A stretch of DNA of 43,844 bases, from positions 1 through 43,844 of the forward strand of contig CALXDH010000021.1 in assembly GCA_944387015.1 (NCBI GenBank), written 5' to 3'. A program made the position numbers and the translations under genes. Below, one piece after another: positions 24,739 through 33,028 of this stretch. Below the pieces are notes generated by a model that saw nothing but the letters and a program-made list of their open reading frames with translations, had not been told where the DNA came from and searched no databases. Origin of the DNA: an uncultured Oscillospiraceae bacterium. GTDB lineage: Bacteria; Bacillota; Clostridia; Oscillospirales; Oscillospiraceae. Every line of letters begins with the position of its first letter. The stretch's first letter is position 1.

Positions 24739-24784
24739 CAGCGGAGGAGCTTTCGGATCATTTGATCTGGAAGCTCCTCCGCTG
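24739..24784. repeat. Long hairpin downstream of pheT
   Basis: A 14-bp perfect outer stem (24739-24752 with 24771-24784) encloses a further partial palindrome around GATC (24755-24767). No T-run follows on either strand, so it is not a classical terminator. It may mark the end of the pheST message or be a remnant of a repeat. Confidence 0.45.
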
Positions 24785-24880
24785 CAGGTCATACCGTTCC
24801 CTGCCGCGGCTTCGTAAATACACTTCCCCTGTTTCCGCCGTTCTTCCTGCAAATTCTTCTGAAAATTCCCCGGGAAATGC

Positions 24881-24909
24881 TTTACAGCCGGAAAAAAAGC
24901 GAGTATACT
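24881..24909 (+). promoter_or_regulatory. ireB promoter
   Basis: TTTACA (24881-24886), a 17-base spacer and TATACT (24904-24909), 47 bases before the ireB start. Confidence 0.7.
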
Positions 24910-24956
24910 AAACCTATCTTTGGAATCATATCCAGAGAGAGAAAGGTGGTGTCTGC

Positions 24957-25202
24957 ATGGACGATTTTACCAGAAAATTCAGCATTGCGATGGAAAAGGA
25001 CGCGGAGATCCATCAAATCCTCTCCACCGTCTATCAGGCATTGGAGGAAAAGGGTTATAATCCCATCAACCAGATCGTCGGTTACATTCTCTCTGAGGAC
25101 CCCACCTATATCACCAATCACAATAATGCCCGCACGCTGATCCGGAAGATCGACCGGGACGAACTGCTGCAGGTATTGGTGCGTAAGTATTTGGGCCAAT
25201 AA
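24957..25202 (+). CDS. IreB-family regulatory phosphoprotein
   Basis: An 81-residue protein of the IreB family (formerly UPF0297/DUF965, YrzL in Bacillus). In Enterococcus IreB is phosphorylated by the Ser/Thr kinase IreK and limits cephalosporin resistance. The family core [27 protein letters not shown] is intact (shown here in part as [19 protein letters not shown]), as is the [10 protein letters not shown] end. Family knowledge places it next to ruvX/yrrK and alaS. Here it has its own promoter and terminator and neither neighbour is present. AAGGTGG precedes the ATG. Confidence 0.93.
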   Translation: MDDFTRKFSIAMEKDAEIHQILSTVYQALEEKGYNPINQIVGYILSEDPTYITNHNNARTLIRKIDRDELLQVLVRKYLGQ

Positions 25203-25212
25203 TCCGTCTTTT

Positions 25213-25246
25213 GCCGCAGGGCCAAAGGCCCTGCGGCTTCTGTTTT
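25213..25246 (+). terminator. ireB terminator
   Basis: A perfect 11-bp stem (25213-25223 with 25227-25237) with an AAA loop, followed by TTCTGTTTT. Confidence 0.88.
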
Positions 25247-25361
25247 GATGCCGCGCGCGGAGACGCCTGTCCCGCACGTGGCTTTTTTTCGCCAATGCGC
25301 CTGTTTCCGGGCTGTTTTTCAAGCTGGAAAAATTTTTCGCTGGAAAGTGACAACCCCATCG

Positions 25362-25390
25362 TTGACAAATTGGATAAGACATGTTACAAT
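25362..25390 (+). promoter_or_regulatory. Near-consensus promoter with extended -10
   Basis: A perfect TTGACA (25362-25367), a 17-base spacer and TACAAT (25385-25390), with TGT directly before the -10. This is one of the best promoters in the window and drives a 102-residue protein of unknown function. Confidence 0.85.
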
Positions 25391-25421
25391 TTGGTTACAA
25401 TTTTTTCAAAGGAGTGTTTCC

Positions 25422-25730
25422 ATGGCTGAACACAAGTCCGCCAAAGCGGAAGGTCTGATGTACAAGGGCCATCCTCTCCGTCGGGTCGACAACCTGATCT
25501 ACTACGGAACGATGGCTGAAAAATATATTATCATGATGCAGATTCTGGACACCAAGAAGGAGCAGGATCTGGATGTGGCCACAAAAGTCTCGGTGCAGCT
25601 GCAGCTGACGGATCCCGATCTGAAATCCCGGGACCGGGTGGTCAAGAAGAGCGAGAAGGACAGCCTGTACGCCGCTATGGATGTGGCTGCGATCTGGTTG
25701 GAACGGGCTCTGGCCGGCAAAGAAAAATAA
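25422..25730 (+). CDS. Small conserved-looking protein of unknown function
   Basis: A 102-residue, charged, likely cytoplasmic protein (for example DNLIYYGTMAEKYIIMMQIL, DPDLKSRDRVVKKSEKDS) without signal peptide or membrane helix. The ATG at 25422 follows AAAGGAG. The longer frame back to 25245 would run through the promoter. A near-perfect promoter and a good ribosome site predict high expression. It is not a family I can name. It lies between ireB and a wall hydrolase, each of which has its own signals, so the context gives no strong clue. Confidence 0.8.
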   Translation: MAEHKSAKAEGLMYKGHPLRRVDNLIYYGTMAEKYIIMMQILDTKKEQDLDVATKVSVQLQLTDPDLKSRDRVVKKSEKDSLYAAMDVAAIWLERALAGKEK

Positions 25731-25740
25731 GCCGGCTTTT
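25713..25740 (+). terminator. Terminator overlapping the stop of the 102-residue gene
   Basis: GCCGGC (25713-25718) pairs with GCCGGC (25731-25736) across a 12-base loop that contains the stop codon. Five Ts follow. The stem is short. Confidence 0.5.
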
Positions 25741-25787
25741 TCTTTGCACGAATCGATTTATTAATTGTACGAAAGGAAGCGTAACCC

Positions 25788-26684
25788 ATGACACACTTCG
25801 CAGGTAAAGCAGCCAAGGTCCTGTTCCTCTCTGCGGTCACGACATTGCTGCTTGCAGCCACCGCTCTGGCTGCCGATCAGGCTGTTGCCGTCGGTGCCAC
25901 AACCGGTTCCTCCCTGAGAATGCGGGCCGATGCCTCCACTTCTGCCTCCATTGTCGCTACGTTGGACAAGGGCGTGGCCGTGGCCATTCTGGACAACGAT
26001 GCCTCCTCCGGCTGGTATCGCGTCAGCTATGACGGCAAAACAGGCTTCATCTCCGCCGATTACCTGTCCATCGACCAGGACAACGTGTTCTCTTCCTACG
26101 GCAAGGTGAACTCTGACGGTGTCAACGTTCGTTCCGGCGCCTCTACCGACGCTTCCGTTCTGGCAGCTGTGGACGCAGACACCATCGTGACGGTCAACGG
26201 ATTTGAAAACGGCTGGTATGACGTCACCTGCGAGTACGGCACGGAAGGTTACATCCGCAGTGATTTCCTGGATCTGACCGCCAGCGGCAACAGCAACAGC
26301 GGCAGCGCCATCGTGGATACCGCCAAGCAGTACCTGGGCACCCGCTACGTTTACGGCGGCGCTTCCCCCAGCGGTTTTGACTGCTCCGGTTTCACCATGT
26401 ACGTCTATCAGCAGTTCGGCTATTCCCTGCCTCACACCGCCACCGGTCAGTGGCAGAGCGGCCTGGGCACCAAGGTCTGGGGCATCAGTGCTCTGCAGCC
26501 CGGCGATCTGGTCTTCTTCAATGATCCCAGCCGCAACGCCGGCAAGGCCTGTTCCCACGCCGGTATTTACATCGGAAACGGTCAGTTCATTCACTCCTCC
26601 TCTTCCAGCAGCGGCGGCGTGATCATCAGCAGCCTGACCAGCGGTTATTACAATACATATTTCGTGGGCGGCATCCACGTCTGA
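25788..26684 (+). CDS. Secreted SH3-domain NlpC/P60 peptidoglycan hydrolase
   Basis: A 298-residue exported endopeptidase predicted to cut peptide bonds in peptidoglycan. It has a signal peptide (to about residue 28, ending ATALA) and two bacterial SH3 domains (about 33-95 and 105-165). Each SH3 has an RxGAS or RADAS start and a GWY motif. A Gly/Ser/Asn linker leads to the NlpC/P60 domain (about 172-298). The catalytic triad is visible as Cys199 in FDCSGF, His257 in CSHAGIYIG and His269 in FIHSS. The start follows AAAGGAAG. A 21-bp hairpin ends the transcript. Confidence 0.95.
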   Translation: MTHFAGKAAKVLFLSAVTTLLLAATALAADQAVAVGATTGSSLRMRADASTSASIVATLDKGVAVAILDNDASSGWYRVSYDGKTGFISADYLSIDQDNVFSSYGKVNSDGVNVRSGASTDASVLAAVDADTIVTVNGFENGWYDVTCEYGTEGYIRSDFLDLTASGNSNSGSAIVDTAKQYLGTRYVYGGASPSGFDCSGFTMYVYQQFGYSLPHTATGQWQSGLGTKVWGISALQPGDLVFFNDPSRNAGKACSHAGIYIGNGQFIHSSSSSSGGVIISSLTSGYYNTYFVGGIHV

Positions 26685-26690
26685 GTTTCG

Positions 26691-26736
26691 TACAAATGAA
26701 GAGGGCGGCACAAATGTGCCGCCCTCTTCATTTGTA
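26691..26736. terminator. Very long perfect terminator hairpin
   Basis: A 21-bp perfect stem (26691-26711 with 26716-26736) and an AAAT loop directly after the NlpC/P60 stop. Confidence 0.85.
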
Positions 26737-26824
26737 TCTGCTTCCCAACGCCCGCATCATGGCGTCCCCTCCGTTTGGCAGAATGTTCCCCTTGTTCCGT
26801 AGTCCTGCCCGTGTCGATCTGGGC

Positions 26825-26857
26825 GAAAAAAGAAACCCGGCCGCCGGCCGGGTTTCT
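26825..26857 (-). terminator. Terminator of the DUF4330 gene
   Basis: A perfect 12-bp stem (26831-26842 with 26846-26857) with a 3-base loop, followed on the minus strand by TTTTTT (26830-26825). Confidence 0.9.
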
Positions 26858-26868
26858 TTTCTGATTTC

Positions 26869-27366
26869 TCAATCCTCGTTTTCCCACTGGACATCTACGA
26901 TCACGCCGCCGTTGATCTCCACATATTCGCTCTTAAGGATGTAGTCCTTCTTGCCGATGCGGACCTCCTGATCTCCGACCTTGGTGGTCATCACGTCACT
27001 GGTGGGAGTCTCGGTGGTGGCCGTGAAATACAGCGTCACATGCTCGGGATCCTCAACCCACTGACCATCCGGCCCCAGCACATAATAGGGAGCTTTTTCC
27101 ACGGACTCGATCTGCCCGCCCACCAGCTCACCGGAAGCCATCAGCGGGGAGGGAAGATGGGCCGCACAGGACTCATACAGCTCCGCCGGAACCCCCTCTG
27201 CCCGGACCACATATGTCACCTTGGTCATAGGGGTCTCGCCGCCGTCCGCGCCGCTGCCCCGATTCATCAGCTTCCAGCCTACAAATGCCAGCACCGCCAG
27301 GATCAAAATGACGGCAATGATGTCAATGATGTTGAACTTTCCGATGCGTTTTGCTTTTTGTTCCAT
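26869..27366 (-). CDS. DUF4330 family membrane-anchored protein
   Basis: A 165-residue protein with one N-terminal transmembrane helix (IIDIIAVILILAVLAFVGW) and an exported domain. The domain is rich in beta strands and ends in ILKSEYVEINGGVIVDVQ, matching DUF4330 architecture. Function is unknown in the family. The ATG at 27366 follows GGAGG by five bases, and the extra 30 upstream codons of the open frame overlap the promoter. It is divergent from the glycosyltransferase-CsaB gene, and the two predicted promoters share a palindromic -10. It could be coregulated with wall-polymer synthesis, but this is only positional. Confidence 0.83.
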   Translation of the reverse strand: MEQKAKRIGKFNIIDIIAVILILAVLAFVGWKLMNRGSGADGGETPMTKVTYVVRAEGVPAELYESCAAHLPSPLMASGELVGGQIESVEKAPYYVLGPDGQWVEDPEHVTLYFTATTETPTSDVMTTKVGDQEVRIGKKDYILKSEYVEINGGVIVDVQWENED

Positions 27367-27410
27367 GCTTTCCTCCGTAAAAGACGCATTGCGCTTATCG
27401 TTACTTCCTG

Positions 27411-27439
27411 TGGACAATGTACGGAAGGTATTATATAAT
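27411..27439 (+). promoter_or_regulatory. Promoter of the GT-csaB gene
   Basis: TGGACA (27411-27416), a 17-base spacer and TATAAT (27434-27439), 48 bases before the ATG. Confidence 0.7.
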
Positions 27440-27458
27440 ATTTTCCGCAATTCCACAA
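27430..27458 (-). promoter_or_regulatory. Promoter of the DUF4330 gene, overlapping the opposing one
   Basis: On the minus strand TTGTGG (27453-27458), a 17-base spacer and TATAAT (27430-27435). Together the two -10 boxes form the palindrome ATTATATAAT (27430-27439). Confidence 0.6.
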
Positions 27459-27486
27459 GTCTAATTTAAGAAAGAAAGGCTTTTTC

Positions 27487-29712
27487 ATGAAAGTCATCCA
27501 TCTGATCAGCGGCGGTGACTCCGGCGGCGCGAAGACCCACGTCCTGAGTCTGCTGCAGAACCTGAACAAGACCATCACCGCCCAACTGGTGTGCTTCCGG
27601 GACGGCCCCTTCGCCCAGGAGGCCCGGAGCCTGGGGATCCCCACCATGATCTGCGGCGGCAACAACATTTTCCGCACCCGGCGTCAGCTGACGGAGTATA
27701 TCCGCCAGGGCGGTTATGAAATCATTCACTGCCACGGTTCCCGGGCCAATATGATCGGTGCGCTGCTTCGCCATCCCACGGGGGTGCCGGTGGTGACCAC
27801 TGTTCACAGCGACTACAAGCTGGACTACATGGGCCGCCCGCTGAGCCATCTGACCTTCGGCAACATCAACGCCTGGGCGCTGCGGCAGCTGGACTACCGC
27901 ATCGGCGTCTCCGATGCGATGGTGGACCTTCTGATCCAACGGGGATTCCCACCTGACCGGTTTTATGCCATCTACAATGGCATCGACTTCACCCCCGCCC
28001 CCAACCAGGGCGACCGGCTGGAGTATCTCAGGAGTCTCGGCGCCGACGTAGACCAAAACAGCGTTGTGGTAGGCATCGCTGCCCGGCTCAATCCCGTCAA
28101 GGATATGTCCACGCTGATCCGGGGCTTTGCCGCCGGTTATGCCCAGTGTCCCCGGCTGCGGCTGGTGATCGCCGGCGACGGCGAGGAGCGGGAAAAGCTG
28201 GGGAACCTGGCCAAGGAACTGGGCGTGGAGCATCAGGTGACCTTTGCCGGTTGGATCAGCGGCGGTATGGACCGGTTTTACTCCGCTCTGGACATCAACG
28301 CCCTCACCTCCCTCTCTGAGACCTTTCCCTATGCCCTGACGGAGGGTGCCCGGTTCCATCTGGCCACTGTCTCCACCGCCGTGGGCGGCATCCCCTATCT
28401 GATCGACCAGGATGTGAACGGCTACCTGTTTACCCCCGGCGACTGGCAATCTCTGGGGAAGTATCTCGCGGCTCTGGGCAATGACGACGCGCTGCGCCGG
28501 GATATGGGCGAAAAGCTTTACCAGAAGGCCTCCACGCAGTTCTCCATCCAGCGGACCGTGGACACCCAGCTGCATATCTATCAGGAGATCCTCCGCCGCC
28601 ACAGCCGCCCCAAGATGGCCCGGGACGGCGTGGTGATCTGCGGCGCCTACGGCCGGGGCAACGCCGGTGACGATGCCATTCTGGAGGCCATTTTGCAGGA
28701 GATGCGCTCTCTGGATCCGGACATGCCCATGACGGTCCTCTCCAAGGACCCCAAGTCCACCCGGCTCACTTACCGGGTTCAGGCGGTCCACCGGGCCAAC
28801 TTCCCCGCCTGGCACCGGGCCATGCACCACGCAAAGCTCTATATCAACGGCGGCGGCAGTTTGATCCAGGATGTCACTTCCCGCCGCTCCCTGTGGTACT
28901 ATCTCCATAACATCCAAACCGCCAAGCGCTGCGGCTGCAAGGTCCAGATGTACGGCTGCGGCATTGGCCCCGTGATCCGTGAGAGCCACCGGAAGATGGC
29001 CGCCAGGGTCCTCAACGCCAATGTGGACGCCATCACCCTCCGGGAGCCGGATTCTCTGGAGGAGCTGCGGGCCATGGGTGTGGACAAGCCGGAGATCCTG
29101 CTGACGGCGGACCCCGCGCTAACGCTGCGCCAGGCCCCGGAGGACCAGACGGACAGTGTGCTGCTGCGGGCCGGCATCCCTCCCCACGGCCGGTATATCT
29201 GCTTCGCCCTGCGGCGCTGGAAAGGCTTCGAGGAAAAAGCACCGCTCTTCAGCAAGGCGGCAGAATACGCCTACCGGACCTATGGCCTCACACCGGTGTT
29301 TGCCGCGGTGGAAAAGCACCTGGACCCCGGCGCCAACCAGATGGCAGCCCGTGGGCTCTCGGTTCCCCACTATTTTCTTAATGACGCCGGCAGTGCCGGC
29401 ACCATCATCGGTGCCCTCAGCCGGATGGAAATCGTGGTTTCCATGCGCCTTCACGCGCTGATCTTTGCCGCCGGCCAGGGCATCCCGCTGGCAGGCGTGG
29501 TCTATGACCCCAAGGTGTCCGCCTTCCTGCGCTATATCGGCCAGGAGCAGTTCGTGGATCTGGAAGCTTTGACGGAGGAGGGGCTGCGGCAGATGATCGA
29601 TCACTGTGCGGCCCAGTCCGCCCACCCGGAGGCACAGGCAGAGGCCGTCAAACGTCTGCAGGAAATGGAACAGCGCAACGTGACCACCGCCCGGCGTCTG
29701 CTGGGCATGTAA
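27487..29712 (+). CDS. csaB: Glycosyltransferase family 4 fused to CsaB pyruvyl transferase
   Basis: A 741-residue fusion. Residues about 1-372 are a GT-B glycosyltransferase of family 4 (MKVIHLISGGDSGGAKTHVL at the N-terminus, VVGIAARLNPVKD, LVIAGDGEEREKL, and the EX7E-like SLSETFPYALTEG). Residues about 381-741 are CsaB-type polysaccharide pyruvyl transferase (GAYGRGNAGDDAILEA, YINGGGSLIQD, YGCGIGPV, ISMRLHAL-like VVSMRLHALIFA). CsaB adds ketal pyruvate to secondary wall polymer, making the ligand that SLH domains bind. The fusion suggests that sugar transfer and pyruvylation are coupled. The SLH-GH25 protein at 6619-8268 is a likely beneficiary. Confidence 0.92.
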   Translation: MKVIHLISGGDSGGAKTHVLSLLQNLNKTITAQLVCFRDGPFAQEARSLGIPTMICGGNNIFRTRRQLTEYIRQGGYEIIHCHGSRANMIGALLRHPTGVPVVTTVHSDYKLDYMGRPLSHLTFGNINAWALRQLDYRIGVSDAMVDLLIQRGFPPDRFYAIYNGIDFTPAPNQGDRLEYLRSLGADVDQNSVVVGIAARLNPVKDMSTLIRGFAAGYAQCPRLRLVIAGDGEEREKLGNLAKELGVEHQVTFAGWISGGMDRFYSALDINALTSLSETFPYALTEGARFHLATVSTAVGGIPYLIDQDVNGYLFTPGDWQSLGKYLAALGNDDALRRDMGEKLYQKASTQFSIQRTVDTQLHIYQEILRRHSRPKMARDGVVICGAYGRGNAGDDAILEAILQEMRSLDPDMPMTVLSKDPKSTRLTYRVQAVHRANFPAWHRAMHHAKLYINGGGSLIQDVTSRRSLWYYLHNIQTAKRCGCKVQMYGCGIGPVIRESHRKMAARVLNANVDAITLREPDSLEELRAMGVDKPEILLTADPALTLRQAPEDQTDSVLLRAGIPPHGRYICFALRRWKGFEEKAPLFSKAAEYAYRTYGLTPVFAAVEKHLDPGANQMAARGLSVPHYFLNDAGSAGTIIGALSRMEIVVSMRLHALIFAAGQGIPLAGVVYDPKVSAFLRYIGQEQFVDLEALTEEGLRQMIDHCAAQSAHPEAQAEAVKRLQEMEQRNVTTARRLLGM

Positions 29713-29756
29713 GCAACCGCACTGCATCGGGGATTCCCCGGAAAGGAGCATCCGCT

Positions 29757-30677
29757 ATGAAGGACCTCAAGCCCACCTGCCGGGTGGCCGTGATCCAGGC
29801 CGCCCCCCTTCTGTTCCGGAAGGACGCCTGCGTGGAAAAAGCCGTCTCGCTGATCCTGGAAGCCGCCCAGCTCCAGGCGGAACTGATCGTGTTCCCGGAG
29901 CTGTTCATTCCCGGCTATCCCTTCGGCATGACCTTCGGCTTCACCGTGGGACACCGGGACGAGGGCGGCCGCCAGGACTGGAAACGGTACTACGACAACT
30001 CCATCCTGGTCCCCGGCCCGGAGACGGAGCTGCTGGGGCGGGCCGCTCGGGAGGCCGGTGCCTGGGTCAGCATCGGCGTCAGCGAGCGGGACGCCGTCAC
30101 TGCCACGCTGTATAACTCCAACCTGTTCTTCTCCCCGGACGGACGGCTGGCAGCCTGCCACCGCAAACTCAAGCCCACCGGAGCGGAGCGGGTGGTCTGG
30201 GGCGACGCCGACCGGGCCTACTTCCCGGTGGCGCAGACCCCCTGGGGCCCCACGGGCAGCCTGATCTGCTGGGAGAGCTATATGCCCCTGGCCCGGGCCG
30301 CCCTGTATGAAAAGGGCATAACGCTGTATGTCTCCCCCAATACCAACGACAATCCGGAGTGGCAGTCCACCGTCCGCCACATTGCCATCGAGGGCCGGTG
30401 CTTCTTCCTCAACTGCGATATGCTGATCCCCCGCAGCAGTTATCCCCGGGATCTCCACTGTCCCCAGGAGATCGCCCGCCTGCCGGAGCTGGCCTGCCGG
30501 GGCGGCAGCTGTATCGTGGACCCCCAGGGCCATTATGTGGTGGAGCCCGTCTGGGACCGGGAGGCCATCCTCACCGCAGACCTGGACATGTCCCTGGTTC
30601 CTGCCAGCCGGATGGAATTTGACCCCTGCGGCCACTACGCCCGGCCGGATGTGCTGGAGCTGACGGTACACGAATGA
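29757..30677 (+). CDS. Nitrilase-superfamily carbon-nitrogen hydrolase
   Basis: A 306-residue member of the nitrilase/aliphatic nitrilase branch. The catalytic triad is intact: Glu48 in IVFPELF, Lys137 in HRKLKPTG and Cys171 in GSLICWESY. A structural HPVLRPD-like ARPDVLEL segment ends the chain. It would hydrolyse a nitrile, or an amide-like substrate, in the cytoplasm, and the physiological substrate is not predictable. AAAGGAG precedes the ATG. It starts 44 bases after the csaB stop, so cotranscription is likely, though a shared pathway is not evident. A strong terminator follows. Confidence 0.9.
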   Translation: MKDLKPTCRVAVIQAAPLLFRKDACVEKAVSLILEAAQLQAELIVFPELFIPGYPFGMTFGFTVGHRDEGGRQDWKRYYDNSILVPGPETELLGRAAREAGAWVSIGVSERDAVTATLYNSNLFFSPDGRLAACHRKLKPTGAERVVWGDADRAYFPVAQTPWGPTGSLICWESYMPLARAALYEKGITLYVSPNTNDNPEWQSTVRHIAIEGRCFFLNCDMLIPRSSYPRDLHCPQEIARLPELACRGGSCIVDPQGHYVVEPVWDREAILTADLDMSLVPASRMEFDPCGHYARPDVLELTVHE

Positions 30678-30683
30678 CTTGAA

Positions 30684-30718
30684 AAAAAGCAGGCACCCCG
30701 ACGGGGTGCCTGCTTTTT
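30684..30718. terminator. Bidirectional terminator after the nitrilase gene
   Basis: A 16-bp perfect stem (30684-30699 with 30703-30718) with A-run and T-run flanks lies between the convergent nitrilase and regulator genes. Confidence 0.9.
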
Positions 30719-30751
30719 GCGCAGCGGCGCTGCTGTGTGTTCCGCTGCTTC

Positions 30752-31384
30752 TCAGGTGGACTTCTCCTCCTGCTTTGTGTCAATATACGAATAGAGCGTA
30801 TATTTGGAAATGCCGAAGTACTTGGCGATCTTGTCGCCGGACTTGGTTACCAAAAACGCGCCGTTTTGGTTGAGGAAGCGGATCGCCTTGACCTTGTCGT
30901 CTTTGTTCATCAGCGCCACCGGCTTGCCCACCAGCGCCACGGATTGTTCGATCAGGTCATCCAGAAGATCGTTGATATTGACGATCTTCTCCGGCTCCGT
31001 CTGCTGAGTCTCCTCTCCGGTGGAGATGAGATCCCGCACCGCACTCTCCACCATCAGCAGCTTGGAGATGTCATAGTTGATGGAAAAGATGGCAGAGACC
31101 TTCCCTTTGCTGTTGCGGATGTAGACGGTAGAGGACTTGAGAATTTTCCCGTCGGGCGTCTTGGTCAGATAGCACAGGTGGTCCTTGGGCTCCGGGTCAT
31201 TGGTCTGGAGCTGTTCGATGACCACATGGGACGCGCCGTCCCCCACCTTCCGGCCGGTGACATGCCCGTTGACGATCTCCACAATGGAGTGGTCCGGATG
31301 GCGGCTGAGGTCGTGGACCACTACCTCGCAGTTGCTGCCGAACTGAGCTGCGATCCCGGCCGCCACCTGCCGCAGCAATTCCAA
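30752..31384 (-). CDS. YheO-like PAS / HTH transcriptional regulator
   Basis: A 210-residue regulator. The N-terminal YheO-type PAS-like domain (FGSNCEVVVHDLS, then GRKVGDG and a central SSTVYIRNSKGKVSAIFSIN) probably senses a small ligand. The C-terminal HTH_22-type domain (NQNGAFLVTKSGDKIAKYFGISKYTLYSYI) binds DNA. Related proteins (DauR, YheO) control amino-acid or related catabolic genes. It is divergent from ygeY, 228 bases away, and is the obvious candidate controller of the ygeY-ygeW-arcC operon. The start is uncertain. TTG at 31384 is the first possible standard start, but the ribosome-site-like GGGGG lies too far upstream. Confidence 0.88.
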   Translation of the reverse strand: MELLRQVAAGIAAQFGSNCEVVVHDLSRHPDHSIVEIVNGHVTGRKVGDGASHVVIEQLQTNDPEPKDHLCYLTKTPDGKILKSSTVYIRNSKGKVSAIFSINYDISKLLMVESAVRDLISTGEETQQTEPEKIVNINDLLDDLIEQSVALVGKPVALMNKDDKVKAIRFLNQNGAFLVTKSGDKIAKYFGISKYTLYSYIDTKQEEKST

Positions 31385-31457
31385 CTTTCCGCTTTCGATA
31401 CGAAATTCCCCCTTTTCGGCGTTGTTTTCCGTACAAAACTTCTAATAATCTGTTTTT

Positions 31458-31485
31458 ATCATACCATATTTTTTATAGAAAGCAA
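31458..31485 (-). promoter_or_regulatory. Promoter of the YheO-like regulator
   Basis: On the minus strand TTGCTT (31480-31485), a 16-base spacer and TATGAT (31458-31463), with TGG before the -10. Confidence 0.55.
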
Positions 31486-31526
31486 CCGCTTTTTCAAAAA
31501 ATTTTTTAGGTTTTCTCATTTTTTGT

Positions 31527-31554
31527 TTGACAACTGATTTTCTTATGCTATGAT
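31527..31554 (+). promoter_or_regulatory. Promoter of the ygeY-ygeW-arcC operon
   Basis: A perfect TTGACA (31527-31532), a 16-base spacer and TATGAT (31549-31554), with TGC directly before the -10, 59 bases ahead of ygeY. The region between the two divergent promoters is AT-rich and is the likely site of control by the regulator. Confidence 0.75.
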
Positions 31555-31612
31555 AAGGATAGAGTAAAGACCACCTACCGACAAAAATCATGATTGATGG
31601 AGGGCAGCGGTT

Positions 31613-33022
31613 ATGGATTTTGAAGCGATCAAGTCTGCGGCAGAGGGTTACAAGGCGGACATGTCCCGGTTCCTGCGGGATATGATCTCCCATCCCAGCG
31701 AGAGCTGTGAGGAGAAAGAAGTGGTCATGTGCATCAAGGCCGAGATGGAAAAGCTGGGCTTTGACAAGGTGGAAGTGGACGGCCTGGGCAACGTCATCGG
31801 CTGGATGGGCGAGGGCGAGAAGATCATCGCCATCGACTCCCACATCGACACTGTGGGCGTGGGCAACCTGAACAACTGGGAGGCCGACCCCTACAAGGGC
31901 TACGAGACCGATGACGTCATCTTCGGCCGGGGCGGTTCCGACCAGGAGGGCGGCATGGCCTCCGCGGTCTACGGCGCCAAGATCATGAAGGACATGGGGC
32001 TGATCCCCGCCGGCTACAAGATCATGGTCGTGGGCTCCGTGCAGGAGGAGGACTGCGACGGCATGTGCTGGCAGTACATCGTCAACAAGTACTTCGCCGG
32101 TCCGGAGGATGCCCGGAAGAAGATCGAGTTCGTCATCTCTACCGAGCCCACCGACGGCGGAATCTACCGCGGTCACCGGGGCCGCATGGAGATCCGTGTG
32201 GACGTGAAGGGCGTCTCCTGCCACGGTTCCGCTCCCGAGCGGGGCGATAACGCCATTTACAAGATGGCCGACATCATCCGTGAAGTCCGTTCCCTCAACG
32301 AAAACGGCGACGGTCCCTCCAATGACATCAAGGGTCTCGTGAAGATGCTCAATCCCGAATTCAACCCCGAGCACTATGAGGACGCCCAGTTCCTGGGCCG
32401 GGGCACCTGCACCGTCAGCCAGGTGTTCTACACCTCTCCTTCCCGCTGCGCGGTGGCGGACAGCTGCGCCATCTCCATCGACCGCCGCATGACGGCCGGC
32501 GAGACCTGGGATTCCTGCCTGGAGGAGATCCGTCAGCTGCCCTCCGTCAAGAAGTACGGCGACGACGTGAAGGTCAGCATGTACATGTATGACCGTCCCT
32601 CCTGGACCGGCGAGGTCTATGAGACGGAGAGCTTCTTCCCCACTTGGATCAACAAGGAGAGCGCCGCCCATGTCCAGGCCCTTATCGACGCTCACCATGC
32701 CCTGTACGGCGAGGAGCGCATCGGCCACGCCGACACCGATCCTAAGTACGACGCCATGCACCTGCGTCACCGTCCCCTGACGGACAAGTGGACCTTCTCC
32801 ACCAACTGCGTGTCCATCCAGGGCCGGTACGGCATCCCCTGCGTGGGCTTCGGCCCCGGCGCCGAGTCCCAGGCCCACGCCCCCAATGAGATCACCTGGA
32901 AGCAGGATCTGGTCACCTGTGCCGCCGTGTATGTGGCTGCCGTGAACCTCTACAAAGAGGAGAACAAGACCGCCGACGTCACGGAGTTCCGCCAGAGCCT
33001 GACGGATAACGACATCCAGTAA
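31613..33022 (+). CDS. ygeY: YgeY-family M20 metallohydrolase
   Basis: A 469-residue M20 peptidase/deacylase-like enzyme of the YgeY group, long annotated as linked to selenium metabolism and found in purine/urate degradation clusters. Metal-site motifs are visible: His77 with Asp79 (SHIDTV), Asp110 ([10 protein letters not shown]) and Glu145-146 (QEEDCDG), plus a distal HAPNE. It should hydrolyse an amide or ureido bond in a small substrate. GGAGGG precedes the ATG. It is the first gene of the operon behind a good promoter. The ygeX ammonia-lyase that accompanies it in E. coli is absent from this window. Confidence 0.9.
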   Translation: MDFEAIKSAAEGYKADMSRFLRDMISHPSESCEEKEVVMCIKAEMEKLGFDKVEVDGLGNVIGWMGEGEKIIAIDSHIDTVGVGNLNNWEADPYKGYETDDVIFGRGGSDQEGGMASAVYGAKIMKDMGLIPAGYKIMVVGSVQEEDCDGMCWQYIVNKYFAGPEDARKKIEFVISTEPTDGGIYRGHRGRMEIRVDVKGVSCHGSAPERGDNAIYKMADIIREVRSLNENGDGPSNDIKGLVKMLNPEFNPEHYEDAQFLGRGTCTVSQVFYTSPSRCAVADSCAISIDRRMTAGETWDSCLEEIRQLPSVKKYGDDVKVSMYMYDRPSWTGEVYETESFFPTWINKESAAHVQALIDAHHALYGEERIGHADTDPKYDAMHLRHRPLTDKWTFSTNCVSIQGRYGIPCVGFGPGAESQAHAPNEITWKQDLVTCAAVYVAAVNLYKEENKTADVTEFRQSLTDNDIQ

Positions 33023-33028
33023 AATCGT

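Noticed and set aside
20862-24761. A 1299-residue open frame antisense to pheS and pheT
   Set aside because: It mirrors well-identified genes. Long antisense frames arise in GC-rich codon-biased DNA, and this one has no recognisable domain.
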